64,000 bases of DNA from Sandaracinaceae bacterium (GTDB taxonomy: Bacteria; Myxococcota_A; Polyangia; Polyangiales; Sandaracinaceae): contig JACKEC010000015.1 of NCBI GenBank assembly GCA_020633195.1, positions 248,001-312,000 on the forward strand. Reading direction: 5' to 3'. Positions 50,661-58,946 of the stretch are shown here, piece by piece. The notes under the pieces were generated by a model. It searched no databases. It was not told where the DNA came from and saw only the letters and a program-made list of their open reading frames with translations. The number at the start of each line of letters is the position of its first letter. The stretch's first letter is position 1. A program made the translations under genes and the position numbers.

Positions 50661-51724
50661 CCGAGGCCCTCGACGCGCTCGAGACGCCCTGCGCGCTCCT
50701 CGATCGCGCGCGGGTGACGGCCAACTGCGACGCGATGCGCGCGCGCGCCGACGCGCTCGGGGTGCGGCTGCGGCCGCACCTCAAGACGGCGAAGTGCGCC
50801 GAGGTCGCGCGCCTCGCGGGCGGCGAGGGGATCACCGTCTCGACGCTCGAAGAGGCGCGCTACTTCGCCGAGCGCGGCTTCCGCGATCAGACCTACGCGG
50901 TCGGGATCACGCCCGACAAGCTCGCGCGCGTCGCCGCGATCGACGCGGACGTCGCGGTGCTCACCGACGACGTCGACGTCGCCCATGCCGCCGCGGCGGC
51001 GGGGCTGCCCGCGTGGATCGAGATCGACAGCGGCCAGGGCCGAGGCGGGCTCGCCCCCGACGACCCGCGCGTCGTCGCCTGCGCGCGCGCGCTCGGCGAG
51101 CGGCTGCGGGGCGTGCTCACCCACGCGGGTCACAGCTACGGCGGGCGCTCCGTCGAGGCCATCCGCGCCGTCGCCGAGGCCGAGCGCGCGGCGGCCGTCG
51201 ACGCGGCCGAGCGCGTCCGCGCCGCGGGCGTCCCGTGCCCCGGCGTGAGCGTCGGGAGCACGCCGACCGCCGTCCACGCCGCGCGCCTCGACGGCGTCAC
51301 CGAGCTCCGCGCGGGGGTCTACGTCTTCTTCGATAGATTCCAGCTCGCCATCGGCTCGTGCGGCGCCGACGACCTCGCGCTGAGCGTCCTCGCCAGCGTG
51401 GTGTCCCGCCGAGACGGCGCCGTGTGGATCGACGCGGGCACCCTCGGCCTCAGCTCCGAGCGCTCGATGGATCCCTTCGGCGGCGGCTACGGCGTGGTCA
51501 CCGCGGCCGACGGCGCGCCGCTCCCGGGGGACCCGTACGTCGACGCGCTCAACCAGGTGCACGGCCGCGTGGTCGCGCGCGACGGCGCGCTCCCAGCCCT
51601 GCCCGTCGGCGCCCGCGTGCGCGTGTGGCCGAACCACGCGTGCATCACCGCCGCGATGTACGACGCCTACGAGGTCGTCGACGACGACCGCGTCGTCGAC
51701 CGCTGGCCGCGCCTGCGGGGCTAG
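50648..51724 (+). CDS. D-threonine aldolase / D-serine dehydratase-like PLP enzyme
   Basis: A 358-residue member of the fold-III (alanine-racemase-like) PLP family. PLP Lys is in LRPHLKTAKC near residue 42, the phosphate-binding SVGSTPT near 205, and the metal-binding His/Cys pair in WPNHACITAAMYDAYEV near the C-terminus. These fit D-threonine aldolase or DSD1-type D-serine dehydratase. The start is a TTG at 50648 overlapping tdh by 13 nt (CTG at 50657 is the alternative). Position after kbl-tdh suggests disposal of D-threonine or an allo-isomer, giving glycine and acetaldehyde. Confidence 0.83.
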   Translation: MAGLTEALDALETPCALLDRARVTANCDAMRARADALGVRLRPHLKTAKCAEVARLAGGEGITVSTLEEARYFAERGFRDQTYAVGITPDKLARVAAIDADVAVLTDDVDVAHAAAAAGLPAWIEIDSGQGRGGLAPDDPRVVACARALGERLRGVLTHAGHSYGGRSVEAIRAVAEAERAAAVDAAERVRAAGVPCPGVSVGSTPTAVHAARLDGVTELRAGVYVFFDRFQLAIGSCGADDLALSVLASVVSRRDGAVWIDAGTLGLSSERSMDPFGGGYGVVTAADGAPLPGDPYVDALNQVHGRVVARDGALPALPVGARVRVWPNHACITAAMYDAYEVVDDDRVVDRWPRLRG

Positions 51725-51728
51725 GCTG

Positions 51729-52274
51729 CTAGAACCGACCGAGCGCGGCGGCGCCGAGGAGGTCCGGGCTGGCGAGCGGGACCACGCTCACGCTCGCGGC
51801 TTCGGCGTCGTCGCGGTGCAGGTCGCGTCGGTTGATCGCGAGACCGGCGATCAGTAGCGCGAGCCCGATCCCCTGGCTCAGCCCCATCGTGATGAAGAGG
51901 GCGGTGTTCTCTGGCGTGCGATCCGGCGCGAGCACGAACGGGCCGATCACGGGCACGAGCAGCCAGCCGCCGTCGTCGACCGACGAGGCCAGCAGGATCG
52001 CGCCCGCGAAGGCGGCCGTGACGTAGGACACCGCGAACGCCGCGATGCCCGGGACGAGCACCGGCCACATCGGCTGATAGGCGCTCGGCGTCCGCGCCGG
52101 CCGCGCGGCTGGGCGCGCGACCTCGTAGCCCGGCGCGACCGTCGCGCCGTAGCTCGGCGGCGGCGGCACGACCGCGGTCGCCCCCGAAGGATCCCCGAGC
52201 TGGTCCGCGACGCCCTGGGCCCGAGCGGTCATGGGAAGCGCGAGGAGGATCACCGACAAGGCGAGGGAGCGCAT
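51729..52274 (-). CDS. exported membrane protein of unknown function
   Basis: A 181-residue protein with a signal peptide (cut near ARAQG), a Pro/Ala-rich linker and two or three hydrophobic segments (LVPGIAAFAVSYVTAAFAGA, WLLVPVIGPFVLA, LSQGIGLALLIAGLAI). The layout is shared with other myxobacterial linker-plus-span proteins. TACGGT lies 8 nt before the ATG at 52274. Convergent with the threonine operon (4-nt gap) and divergent from the GST gene. Confidence 0.65.
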   Translation of the reverse strand: MRSLALSVILLALPMTARAQGVADQLGDPSGATAVVPPPPSYGATVAPGYEVARPAARPARTPSAYQPMWPVLVPGIAAFAVSYVTAAFAGAILLASSVDDGGWLLVPVIGPFVLAPDRTPENTALFITMGLSQGIGLALLIAGLAINRRDLHRDDAEAASVSVVPLASPDLLGAAALGRF

Positions 52275-52324
52275 CGCCGCTCACCGTAGAACGGCCCCGC
52301 GGCGGAGGCACCCCGACGGCGTGA

Positions 52325-52330
52325 TAGCGT
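52325..52330 (+). promoter_or_regulatory. -10-like box (TAGCGT) of a leaderless promoter
   Basis: TAGCGT lies exactly 6 nt before the ATG at 52337. Confidence 0.5.
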
Positions 52331-52336
52331 CCCCGC

Positions 52337-53116
52337 ATGCGCCTCTACGAGAACGCCTTCAGCCCGTTCGCCCGCAAGGTCCGCATGGTGCTCGAGCACA
52401 AGCAGCTCACGTTCGACACGATCGACGGGCTCGACCTCGCCAACCAGGCGGCGCTCGAGCGCGTGAACGGCCGCGTCGAGGTGCCCGCGCTCGAGCACGA
52501 CGGCGTGGTCGTCGTGAACAGCGCCGACATCGTCGCGTACCTCGAGCGCGTCTTCCCCGAGTCCCCCGCGGTGTACCCGAGCGAGCACCGCGCCTACGTC
52601 CACGCGCGAGCGTGGGAGCGGTGCGCCGACACCGTCGTCGACGCCATCCTCGTCGACGTCTCCTACTGGATCTGGGCGCAGCGCGACGACGCGATGCCCG
52701 ACGGGCTGCTCGACCGCGCGCGCGCCGACCTCGCGAAGGTCTACGCCGCGCTCGAGCGCGACCTCGACGGCAAGGACTTCGTGGCGGGCGCGCTCTCGAT
52801 CGCCGACTTCGCGCTGTTCCCCCACCTCAACGCGACCCGCATGCTGCAGGTCCCGTTCGAGGCCGCGCGCTTCCCGAGGCTCCTCGCGTACTACAAGCGC
52901 CTGCGCGGCATGGAGCCCTTCTCGGGCGACATCGCGCGCACCGCCGAGTACCTCGGCCGCGGCCCCGCCGCCCTCAACATCGAGCGCCGCCGCATCTTCT
53001 GGCGAGGCGACCGAATCGAGTGGATGCTCGCCGCCGGCCAGCACGCGTGGCTCATGAACGAGATCGCCGCCGACCGCGTGATCTGGCCCGGCCTCGGCAT
53101 CCCCGGCCCCGCGTAG
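52337..53116 (+). CDS. glutathione S-transferase family protein
   Basis: A 259-residue GST-fold protein. The thioredoxin-like N-terminal domain begins MRLYENAFSPFARKVRMVLEHK, and the glutathione-binding cis-Pro and Ser regions are RVEVPALEHDG and VVNSADIVAYLERVFP. The helical C-terminal domain carries LSIADFALFPHLNA, the usual N-capping box. The final 40 residues (RRRIFWRGDRIEWML) are an extension beyond the standard fold. The substrate is unknown. Convergent with the kinase at 53120. Confidence 0.88.
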   Translation: MRLYENAFSPFARKVRMVLEHKQLTFDTIDGLDLANQAALERVNGRVEVPALEHDGVVVVNSADIVAYLERVFPESPAVYPSEHRAYVHARAWERCADTVVDAILVDVSYWIWAQRDDAMPDGLLDRARADLAKVYAALERDLDGKDFVAGALSIADFALFPHLNATRMLQVPFEAARFPRLLAYYKRLRGMEPFSGDIARTAEYLGRGPAALNIERRRIFWRGDRIEWMLAAGQHAWLMNEIAADRVIWPGLGIPGPA

Positions 53117-53119
53117 CGC

Positions 53120-54331
53120 TCAGGGCTTCTTGCGGACGAGCTCGAAGGAAGCCGACTTGTCGGGCAGCTCCTTCTCGTCCGGCAGGGCCTTCTCGTCCTC
53201 GTCGGACCAGAGGCCCCGCAGCGGCTCGCTCTTCTGCACCGAGATGGGGGCGGGCACGTCCTGCACGGAGTCCTGCACCGAGACGTGGACGTCCATGATC
53301 TCGACGTCGCTCAGGCTCAGATCGACGGAGCTCGGGTCCGCCGGCGCGGGGTCCGCGGACGGGCGGCTGGCCTTGGCCTGCTTCACCATCCCGAGCCGCT
53401 CGAGGGCCGCGCGCACGCTCCGACCGAGGGGCTCGGCGTCCACCGGCTCGGTGTGCTGGTGGAGGATCGAGGAGAACGCGCGCGCCATCGACTTCGCGTT
53501 CTCGAAGCGGTTGGCGGGCTCGGGCTCGAGCGCGGTGTGGATCGCCATCACGAGCGCGGCGGGGAGGTCGCTCCGCAGCTCGTCGAGCCGCTGGATCTCG
53601 CCCTTGCGCACGCTGAGCAGGATCTCGAGGTCGTTCTTGCCCGTGAACAGGCGCTGCTGCGCGAGCGCCTCCCACATCACGACGCCGACCGCGAAGAGGT
53701 CCGACGGTGGACCGGCCTTGGCGCCGGTGATGAGCTCCGGCGCGCAGTACGCGAGCTTGCCCTTGATGACGTTGGGCCGTGTCATCGACGCGCGGTCCAT
53801 CGCGCGGGCGAGGCCGAAGTCGGTCACCTTCACGGTGCCGTTCGTGCCGAGCAGGATGTTCGACGGGCTGACGTCGCGGTGGATGATCGGGCTGACCTGC
53901 CCGTCCTCGGTGACCCGCTCGTGGGCCGCGCCGAGCCCGCGGCAGACCTCGACGCCGATCGCCGTCACGAGGGGCCACGGGGTGACCTCCATGCCGCGCG
54001 GGAACGAGCGCACCCAGTGGTGGAAGTCGAGGCCCTCGATCCACTCCATCACGAGGAAGTAGTCGCCGACGTCGTCGACCCCGAAGTCGATGATCTGGAC
54101 GATGTTCGGGTGCTGGAGCCCCGCGCCGACGCGCGCCTCCTCCTCGAACAGGCTGACGAAGTGGCTGTCCGCGCCTTTCGCGGCGTGGATGCGCTTCACC
54201 GCCACCGGCCGCGCGAAGTTGCCGGCGCCGATGAGCTTGGCGCGCCACACCACGGCCATGCCGCCTTCGCCCGACGGCTCCAAGAGCTCGTAGCGGCCGG
54301 CGATGATCTTGCCTGGCTTGTCCCGACTCAT
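53120..54331 (-). CDS. Ser/Thr protein kinase with HRDVSPSN loop
   Basis: A 403-residue soluble kinase. The glycine loop is PSGEGGMAVVWRAKL, ATP-Lys in VAVKRIHA, and DFGLARAM follows. The catalytic loop reads HRDVSPSN, in which the usual Lys of HRDLKPEN is Ser; this is common in myxobacterial kinases, so activity is uncertain but not excluded. About 120 acidic residues after the kinase domain carry short VQDS/VQKS repeats and no membrane span. TACGAT is 11 nt from the ATG. Only 3 nt separate it from the convergent GST gene. Confidence 0.88.
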   Translation of the reverse strand: MSRDKPGKIIAGRYELLEPSGEGGMAVVWRAKLIGAGNFARPVAVKRIHAAKGADSHFVSLFEEEARVGAGLQHPNIVQIIDFGVDDVGDYFLVMEWIEGLDFHHWVRSFPRGMEVTPWPLVTAIGVEVCRGLGAAHERVTEDGQVSPIIHRDVSPSNILLGTNGTVKVTDFGLARAMDRASMTRPNVIKGKLAYCAPELITGAKAGPPSDLFAVGVVMWEALAQQRLFTGKNDLEILLSVRKGEIQRLDELRSDLPAALVMAIHTALEPEPANRFENAKSMARAFSSILHQHTEPVDAEPLGRSVRAALERLGMVKQAKASRPSADPAPADPSSVDLSLSDVEIMDVHVSVQDSVQDVPAPISVQKSEPLRGLWSDEDEKALPDEKELPDKSASFELVRKKP

Positions 54332-54375
54332 AGGGCCGACTCATCGTAGGCGATCGGCGCGGCGATCGCGATTCT

Positions 54376-54394
54376 CTTTCACGACCTGTGAAAG
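54376..54394 (-). terminator. hairpin overlapping the DUF482 stop codon
   Basis: CTTTCAC pairs with GTGAAAG over a 5-nt loop. The TGA stop of the minus-strand gene (54379-54381) is inside the stem. Confidence 0.55.
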
Positions 54395-55518
54395 GGGGAA
54401 CGTTCGGTCAGGTGCGCGATCTCCGCCTTCACGCTCATCGCCTCCGAGGGGAGGAACGCGTTCACGGCCCGGGCGAGGCTCGGGTCGCGGATCCAGTGGG
54501 CCGAGTGGATCTCGGTGGGGAGGAGCCCCCGCTGGAGCTTGTGGAAGCCCTGCGCGCCGGCCTCGAAGTGCGTGATCCCCCGCTCGATCGCGTGCTCGAT
54601 GAGCCGGTAGTAGCAGAGCTCGAAGTGCAGGTGCTCGAAGTGGTCCGAGCAGCCCCAGTAGCGACCGTAGAGGTGGTCGCCCTTGGTGAAGTTGATGGAG
54701 GCGGCCTGGGGGACGTCGTCGACGAACGCCATCGCCACGAGCACGCGGTGGGCGTGGGTCTCGCGCAGCTCCTCGAAGAACCGGGGCGTCAGGTAGGGGT
54801 AGGAGCCGTGGGCGTGGCAATTCGCCCTGTAGAAGCGCACGACCGCGCGCCACTCGACGTCGCCGAGCTCGGGCCCCTCGAGCAGCCGGATGTCGAGCCC
54901 GGCGTCGGCCACGCTCCGCCGCTCCTTGGCGACCTGCTTGCGCTTTCGGGAGCGGAACCGCCTCAGGTAGTCGTCGAAGGACGCGTACCCCTCGTTCTCC
55001 CAATGGAACTGGACCGAGAGCCGCGGTCGCAGGCCCAGGTCGACGGCCTGCTGGCGCTCGGCGTCGGTGAGAAAGAGCAGGTGGATGGAGGAGGCGCCGA
55101 TCTCGTCGGCCGCGGCGCGCGCCCCCGCGATCAGGCCCGCGCGAACGGCCGCCTCGTCGACGCCCTCCGCGAGCAGGAACCGGCGGCCCGTGGCGGGCGT
55201 GAACGGCGCCATCGACACGAGCTTCGGGTAGTAGTGGACGCCCGCCTGACCCGCGGCGCGCGCCCAGGCGAAGTCGAAGATGAACTCGCCCCAGCTGTTG
55301 TCCTTCGCGTAGAGGGGCAGGGCGCCGATGAGGCGCTCGCCGTCCCACACCGTGACGTGGACGGGGACCCAGCCCGCCTCTTCGCCCACGCTCTGCGACG
55401 TCTCGAGGCCGCGGAGGAACGCGTGCTCGACGAACGGGTCGTGGTCTCCGGTCAGCGCGTCCCACGCCTCGGGGTCGATGTCGGCGAGGCTCCCGCGCAG
55501 CTCGATCCGGAGGTCCAT
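54379..55518 (-). CDS. DUF482 (COG3146) GNAT-like protein
   Basis: A 379-residue soluble protein of the DUF482 family, which has a double acyltransferase-like fold akin to FemAB proteins. Recognisable parts are DALTGDHDPFVEHAFLRGLE at the start, FDFAWARAA, LRRFRSRKRKQVAKERR, HGSYPYLTPRFFEEL and FEAGAQGFHKLQRGLLPTEIHSAHW near the end. The biochemical role is not established; aminoacyl or acyl transfer is proposed from the fold. The stop codon lies inside a hairpin. Confidence 0.87.
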   Translation of the reverse strand: MDLRIELRGSLADIDPEAWDALTGDHDPFVEHAFLRGLETSQSVGEEAGWVPVHVTVWDGERLIGALPLYAKDNSWGEFIFDFAWARAAGQAGVHYYPKLVSMAPFTPATGRRFLLAEGVDEAAVRAGLIAGARAAADEIGASSIHLLFLTDAERQQAVDLGLRPRLSVQFHWENEGYASFDDYLRRFRSRKRKQVAKERRSVADAGLDIRLLEGPELGDVEWRAVVRFYRANCHAHGSYPYLTPRFFEELRETHAHRVLVAMAFVDDVPQAASINFTKGDHLYGRYWGCSDHFEHLHFELCYYRLIEHAIERGITHFEAGAQGFHKLQRGLLPTEIHSAHWIRDPSLARAVNAFLPSEAMSVKAEIAHLTERSPFHRS

Positions 55519-55578
55519 CGACTTCGCAACGTGGAGCAGGAACCCGCTCCCCGCCAGTGCCGCCCGCGGCGCTCGCGA

Positions 55579-56187
55579 TCAGCGGTAGAACGGGTTCGGG
55601 GTCGGCTCGATCGGGGTGGGGATCCGCTCGCGGCGGCTCGGCGGCTCCCAGTCCGCCACGCGATCGAGGACGAGGTGGAGCGGGACGAAGGAGCGCACGC
55701 GGTCGGCCGCGTCGTCGACCGCGTCGAGGGCGACCGTGGCGTGCGCCGCGGCCGCGGCCGCGTAGGCCCGGTGGGCGTAGAAGCCGGGGTCCGCGTCGTC
55801 GTCACAGGCGAACGCGAGGCAGCCGGCGGCGCGCGCGGCGGCGGCGTCGCGCTGATCGCTCAGGCCATCGGCGATGTCGGTGGCAGAGAACCCGGCCGCC
55901 CACGCCTCGCTCCCGAGGGCGCGGCCGGAGAGCCACTTGAGGGTGATGACGAGCGCGCGGTTCACGCGCAGGTCGGGCACGCGGCGGGACGCCACCGCGG
56001 CGGAGACGAGCTCCGCGGTCGCGTGGACGACGGTGGTCCGACCCACCCCGAGCTGTAGGGCGATGTGCACCAGCCAGTCCGCGCGGGGACAACTGCGCCA
56101 CGCGGTGGCGAGGTCCTCGTCGAAGGGGCGGAGCCAGGTCCCGATCTCGGCGGGGAGCCGATGGCGAAGCTCACGGATGGCGCTCAT
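55579..56187 (-). CDS. hypothetical helical protein
   Basis: A 202-residue Ala-rich, mostly helical soluble protein. The N-terminus MSAIRELRHRLPAEIGTWL leads to W-R-S-C and ADWLVHIALQLGV. There is a Cys in AAGCLAFACDD and a Pro-rich tail (PTPIEPTPNPFY). The ATG at 56187 was chosen because upstream codons read through the HiPIP promoter region. No domain recognised. Confidence 0.65.
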   Translation of the reverse strand: MSAIRELRHRLPAEIGTWLRPFDEDLATAWRSCPRADWLVHIALQLGVGRTTVVHATAELVSAAVASRRVPDLRVNRALVITLKWLSGRALGSEAWAAGFSATDIADGLSDQRDAAAARAAGCLAFACDDDADPGFYAHRAYAAAAAAHATVALDAVDDAADRVRSFVPLHLVLDRVADWEPPSRRERIPTPIEPTPNPFYR

Positions 56188-56325
56188 CGGCGAGAAGTGC
56201 TGCAAATGTCGTGCGCCCCTGGGGATCTCTGCGATGATCGCGGCCCTCGACTGGACCTGGGGGGGACATGACCCCAACCCCTCCCAACCCCGGGGGGCTC
56301 AGGCCCCCAACAAGGAGATGGATCG

Positions 56326-56658
56326 ATGTCGGATTCGAAGATCGGACGGCGGGACGCAGCCCGCCGCGCGCTGACGGTGCTCGGCGCCGTCATGGTGGCT
56401 CCCTCGGCGCTCGTCGGCTGTGGTGGCGAAGAGGGCGGCGGCGCGCTGACGTGCACCGACACGACCGGGCTCGCGGCGGCGGCGGTCGCCACGCGCGAGT
56501 CGCAGAACTACACGGACTCGTCGCCGAACGCCGAGCAGAAGTGTAGCGGCTGCCGCTTCTTCACCGCCGGTCAGGCCGGTCACTGCGGCACCTGCCAGGT
56601 CGTCCAGGGGCCGATTCACCCCGACGGCAACTGCAGCCTCTGGGCCGCCCAGTCCTGA
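56326..56658 (+). CDS. high-potential iron-sulfur protein, Tat-exported lipoprotein
   Basis: A 110-residue HiPIP-type [4Fe-4S] electron carrier. The cluster cysteines are C73-x2-C76-x13-C90-x12-C103, matching the HiPIP spacing. Two further Cys (43, 87) are extra. The leader has RRDAARRALTVLG, a Tat-like double Arg, and a lipobox ALVGC (Cys32), so it is probably a Tat-exported lipid-anchored form. AAGGAG lies 8 nt before the ATG at 56326. The TGA begins a 25-nt block identical to that behind the thioredoxin gene. Confidence 0.85.
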   Translation: MSDSKIGRRDAARRALTVLGAVMVAPSALVGCGGEEGGGALTCTDTTGLAAAAVATRESQNYTDSSPNAEQKCSGCRFFTAGQAGHCGTCQVVQGPIHPDGNCSLWAAQS

Positions 56659-56680
56659 GTCCGACGACGCGAAGCGTCGG
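56656..56680 (+). terminator. stop codon plus hairpin, 25-nt block repeated at 3707
   Basis: TGA of the HiPIP gene followed by CGACGC-GAA-GCGTCG. The 25 nt are identical to the minus-strand block at 3707-3731. Further short stems follow (GGGGCTTGCCCC at 56704-56715; ATCGCC-GGA-GGCGAT at 56729-56743). Confidence 0.6.
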
Positions 56681-56750
56681 AGGATCTCAGGGGGGAGCGG
56701 TACGGGGCTTGCCCCTCGCCGGAGAGAAATCGCCGGAGGCGATTGATCGA

Positions 56751-56774
56751 CAGGCTTTGAGAGCTCAAAGCCTG
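56751..56774 (-). terminator. 11-bp hairpin containing the aminotransferase stop codon
   Basis: CAGGCTTTGAG pairs perfectly with CTCAAAGCCTG over a 2-nt loop. The minus-strand TGA (56765-56767) is inside the stem. It is preceded on the other strand by the hairpins after the HiPIP gene, so the convergent gap is filled with terminators. Confidence 0.65.
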
Positions 56775-57937
56775 CGCCCCACGATCGGCGCGAGCCGATC
56801 GAGGGCGTCCTCGAGCTGATCGAGCGGGACGGACGTGAAGCAGAGCCGAACCCAGGAGCCGTAGTCCTTCCCGGACGCGGCTCCTGGCGTCAGCAGCACG
56901 CCGGCCTCGAGGCAGCGCTCGAGCAACCCCACCGTGTCCTCGCCTTCGCGGAGCCGCGCCGAGACGTCGAAGAACACGAACGTCCCGCCGTCGGGCTTGC
57001 GCAGGCCGAGCTTCGCCGCGGTGGTGGAGGCGGCGCGGTCGTACGCCGCGCGCGCCTCCGCGAGCCACGCCGCGCCGTCGGTGAGCGCTCGCGCTGCGCC
57101 GAGCTGCATCGGCTTGGGCGCGCAGTACGTCGAGAACGTCTGCACGCCGCGGATCGCCTCCATCGCCGCGTGAGGGCCGTGCGCCCAACCGACGCGCGCG
57201 CCCGCGAGGCCGTAGGCCTTGGACACCGAGTGCACCGCGACGCAGCGGTCCTGGTAGTCGGCGCGGGCCCAGACCGGCGTGGGCGGCAGGCCCCCGAAGT
57301 AGAGCTCCTCGTAGACCTCGTCGCTGAGGATCCAGAGGTCGTGTCGCTCCGCGACCGCGGCGATCGCCGCGACGACGGTGTCGGGGAGGATCCGCCCGGT
57401 GGGGTTGTGCGGCGTGTTCACGTAGATCGCGGCGGTCTTCTCGGTGACGGCGGCCTCGAGCGCCGCCTCCACGTCGAAGTCGTCGTCGTCGATCCGATCG
57501 AAGAACGGGACCTCGACCGCGCGCGCCCCGCGCTTGTTGATGATCCCCCGGATCAGCGGCCAGAACGGCGCCGGCAGGAGGACCTCGTCGCCCGGATCGA
57601 GCAGCGCCTCGATCACGACCGAGAGACCCGCCGTGGCGCCGCTCGTGACCTGGATGGTCTCGCGGTCGACGAGCTGATCGCCGCGCCGACCGAGGTGCGC
57701 GGCGATGGCGTCGAGCAGCTCCGGCTGGCCCTGGACCGGCGCGTAGTTGTGCAGGCGCGGGTGGTCGGCCGTGCGCTGCGCTTCGGCGCGCGCCGCCTCG
57801 AGGGGCTCGAGGTAGGTGTCGCCGACGTGCAGCGGGTGGACGGGGCCGGGGTGGTCCTTGGCGCGCGCGGCGAGCCGGCTGAACACGCGGTCGCTCAGGC
57901 CGGTGGCGCTCGTCGCCGTGACGGGGAAGCGAGGCAT
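56765..57937 (-). CDS. class I/II PLP aminotransferase
   Basis: A 390-residue aminotransferase of the aspartate-aminotransferase fold. Marks are YAPVQGQPELLDAIAAHL, TSGATAGLSVVIEALLDPGDEV, YVNTPHNPTGRILP, ILSDEVYEELYF, the PLP Lys in SVSKAYGLAGARVGW, and the C-terminal substrate Arg in SWVRLCFT. The substrate cannot be told. TACCCT lies exactly 6 nt before the ATG at 57937. Its stop codon is buried in a hairpin. Confidence 0.92.
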   Translation of the reverse strand: MPRFPVTATSATGLSDRVFSRLAARAKDHPGPVHPLHVGDTYLEPLEAARAEAQRTADHPRLHNYAPVQGQPELLDAIAAHLGRRGDQLVDRETIQVTSGATAGLSVVIEALLDPGDEVLLPAPFWPLIRGIINKRGARAVEVPFFDRIDDDDFDVEAALEAAVTEKTAAIYVNTPHNPTGRILPDTVVAAIAAVAERHDLWILSDEVYEELYFGGLPPTPVWARADYQDRCVAVHSVSKAYGLAGARVGWAHGPHAAMEAIRGVQTFSTYCAPKPMQLGAARALTDGAAWLAEARAAYDRAASTTAAKLGLRKPDGGTFVFFDVSARLREGEDTVGLLERCLEAGVLLTPGAASGKDYGSWVRLCFTSVPLDQLEDALDRLAPIVGRRL

Positions 57938-57943
57938 CGGCGG

Positions 57944-57949
57944 AGGGTA
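57944..57949 (-). promoter_or_regulatory. -10-like box (TACCCT) of a leaderless promoter
   Basis: TACCCT on the minus strand, exactly 6 nt before the ATG at 57937. Confidence 0.5.
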
Positions 57950-57992
57950 GCAGTTGAATGAAGCGCCGCTTGTGGGTGTACTTCCGCCCGTG

Positions 57993-58928
57993 ATGCGCAG
58001 CGCCTCGCTCGGCCTCCTCCTCCTCGTCCTCGCGTCCGGCTGCGAGACGACTCACCACGCCCGCGTCGGCGACGGCGCGGGGCTCGACGAGGGGAGCCCG
58101 GTGATGGTGTCCGGCGTCCGCGTCGGCGCGGTGCGCAGCGTTCACGTGATCGAAGGGCAGGTCGACGTCGAGTTCGTCATCGACGACGGCCACGACGTGA
58201 CCCTGCGCGACGACTCGTGCGCGCTCGCGATGCGCCGCGAGGGCGAGGCGCCCACGCTCATGGTGATGGTCGGCGAGGGCGCGCCGCTGACGGAGGAGCG
58301 CGCGATCCCGCAGTGCGAGCTGGCCACCGACGGGCTCGACGACCTCGCGCGGCAGCTCGGCGGGACCCTCGGCGACATCATGCGCTCGCTCGGCTCGGGG
58401 CTCTTCGGGGGCGGACCGGGCGGCGGTGGCGCGCCGCCGATCCCGTTGCCCGGGTTGCCCGGGCTCCCCGGGCCGCCCGATCCGCCGCCGTCGAACGGGC
58501 CGTCCCCCGATCCCTCGACGAGCCCGCCGCCGCCGCCGCCCGCGTTCGACGGCGCCTGCGACGGATTGAGCGTCCGCGTCGAGCGCGTCGAGCCCGAGCG
58601 CGTGGTGCCGGTGATCCTGCCGCAGGGCGGCCAGCGGGTCTGGCTCGAGGTGCGCAACGACCGCCAGGAGACGATGCGGGTCGGCTCGATCGCGCAAGCC
58701 ACCTTCACCGACGCGGATCGCCGCGCGCTGACCTCGGTCCGGCTCCCGAGCGACGCCGAGGTGTGGTTCATGCCCTTCGACGTCCCCGCGCGCGGCACCG
58801 CGCGACGCGCCGTCGTCTTCGAAGGGCGGGAGCCCCCGCGCCTCGACGAGATCGAGGCCCGCCGCAGCGCGCCCGCCGCCGACCCGCTCGCGTGGTGCAC
58901 GCTCCGCGGTACGGGCCTGAACCGCTGA
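57993..58928 (+). CDS. MCE/MlaD-like lipoprotein
   Basis: A 311-residue lipoprotein (lipobox LASGC). Residues 30-95 follow the MCE/MlaD fold: GLDEGSPVMVSGVRVGAVRSV, VDVEFVIDDGHDVTLRDDSCA. MCE proteins carry lipids between membranes. A Gly/Pro-rich linker follows, then a C-terminal beta-rich domain of about 110 residues (VWLEVRNDRQETMRVGSI). No permease (MlaE) or ATPase (MlaF) gene is adjacent, so it acts alone or with distant partners. ATG 57993 and GTG 57990 are both possible; TACTTC stands 8 or 5 nt upstream. Confidence 0.75.
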   Translation: MRSASLGLLLLVLASGCETTHHARVGDGAGLDEGSPVMVSGVRVGAVRSVHVIEGQVDVEFVIDDGHDVTLRDDSCALAMRREGEAPTLMVMVGEGAPLTEERAIPQCELATDGLDDLARQLGGTLGDIMRSLGSGLFGGGPGGGGAPPIPLPGLPGLPGPPDPPPSNGPSPDPSTSPPPPPPAFDGACDGLSVRVERVEPERVVPVILPQGGQRVWLEVRNDRQETMRVGSIAQATFTDADRRALTSVRLPSDAEVWFMPFDVPARGTARRAVVFEGREPPRLDEIEARRSAPAADPLAWCTLRGTGLNR

Positions 58929-58946
58929 GAGGGGCTCCCGGGGCGA

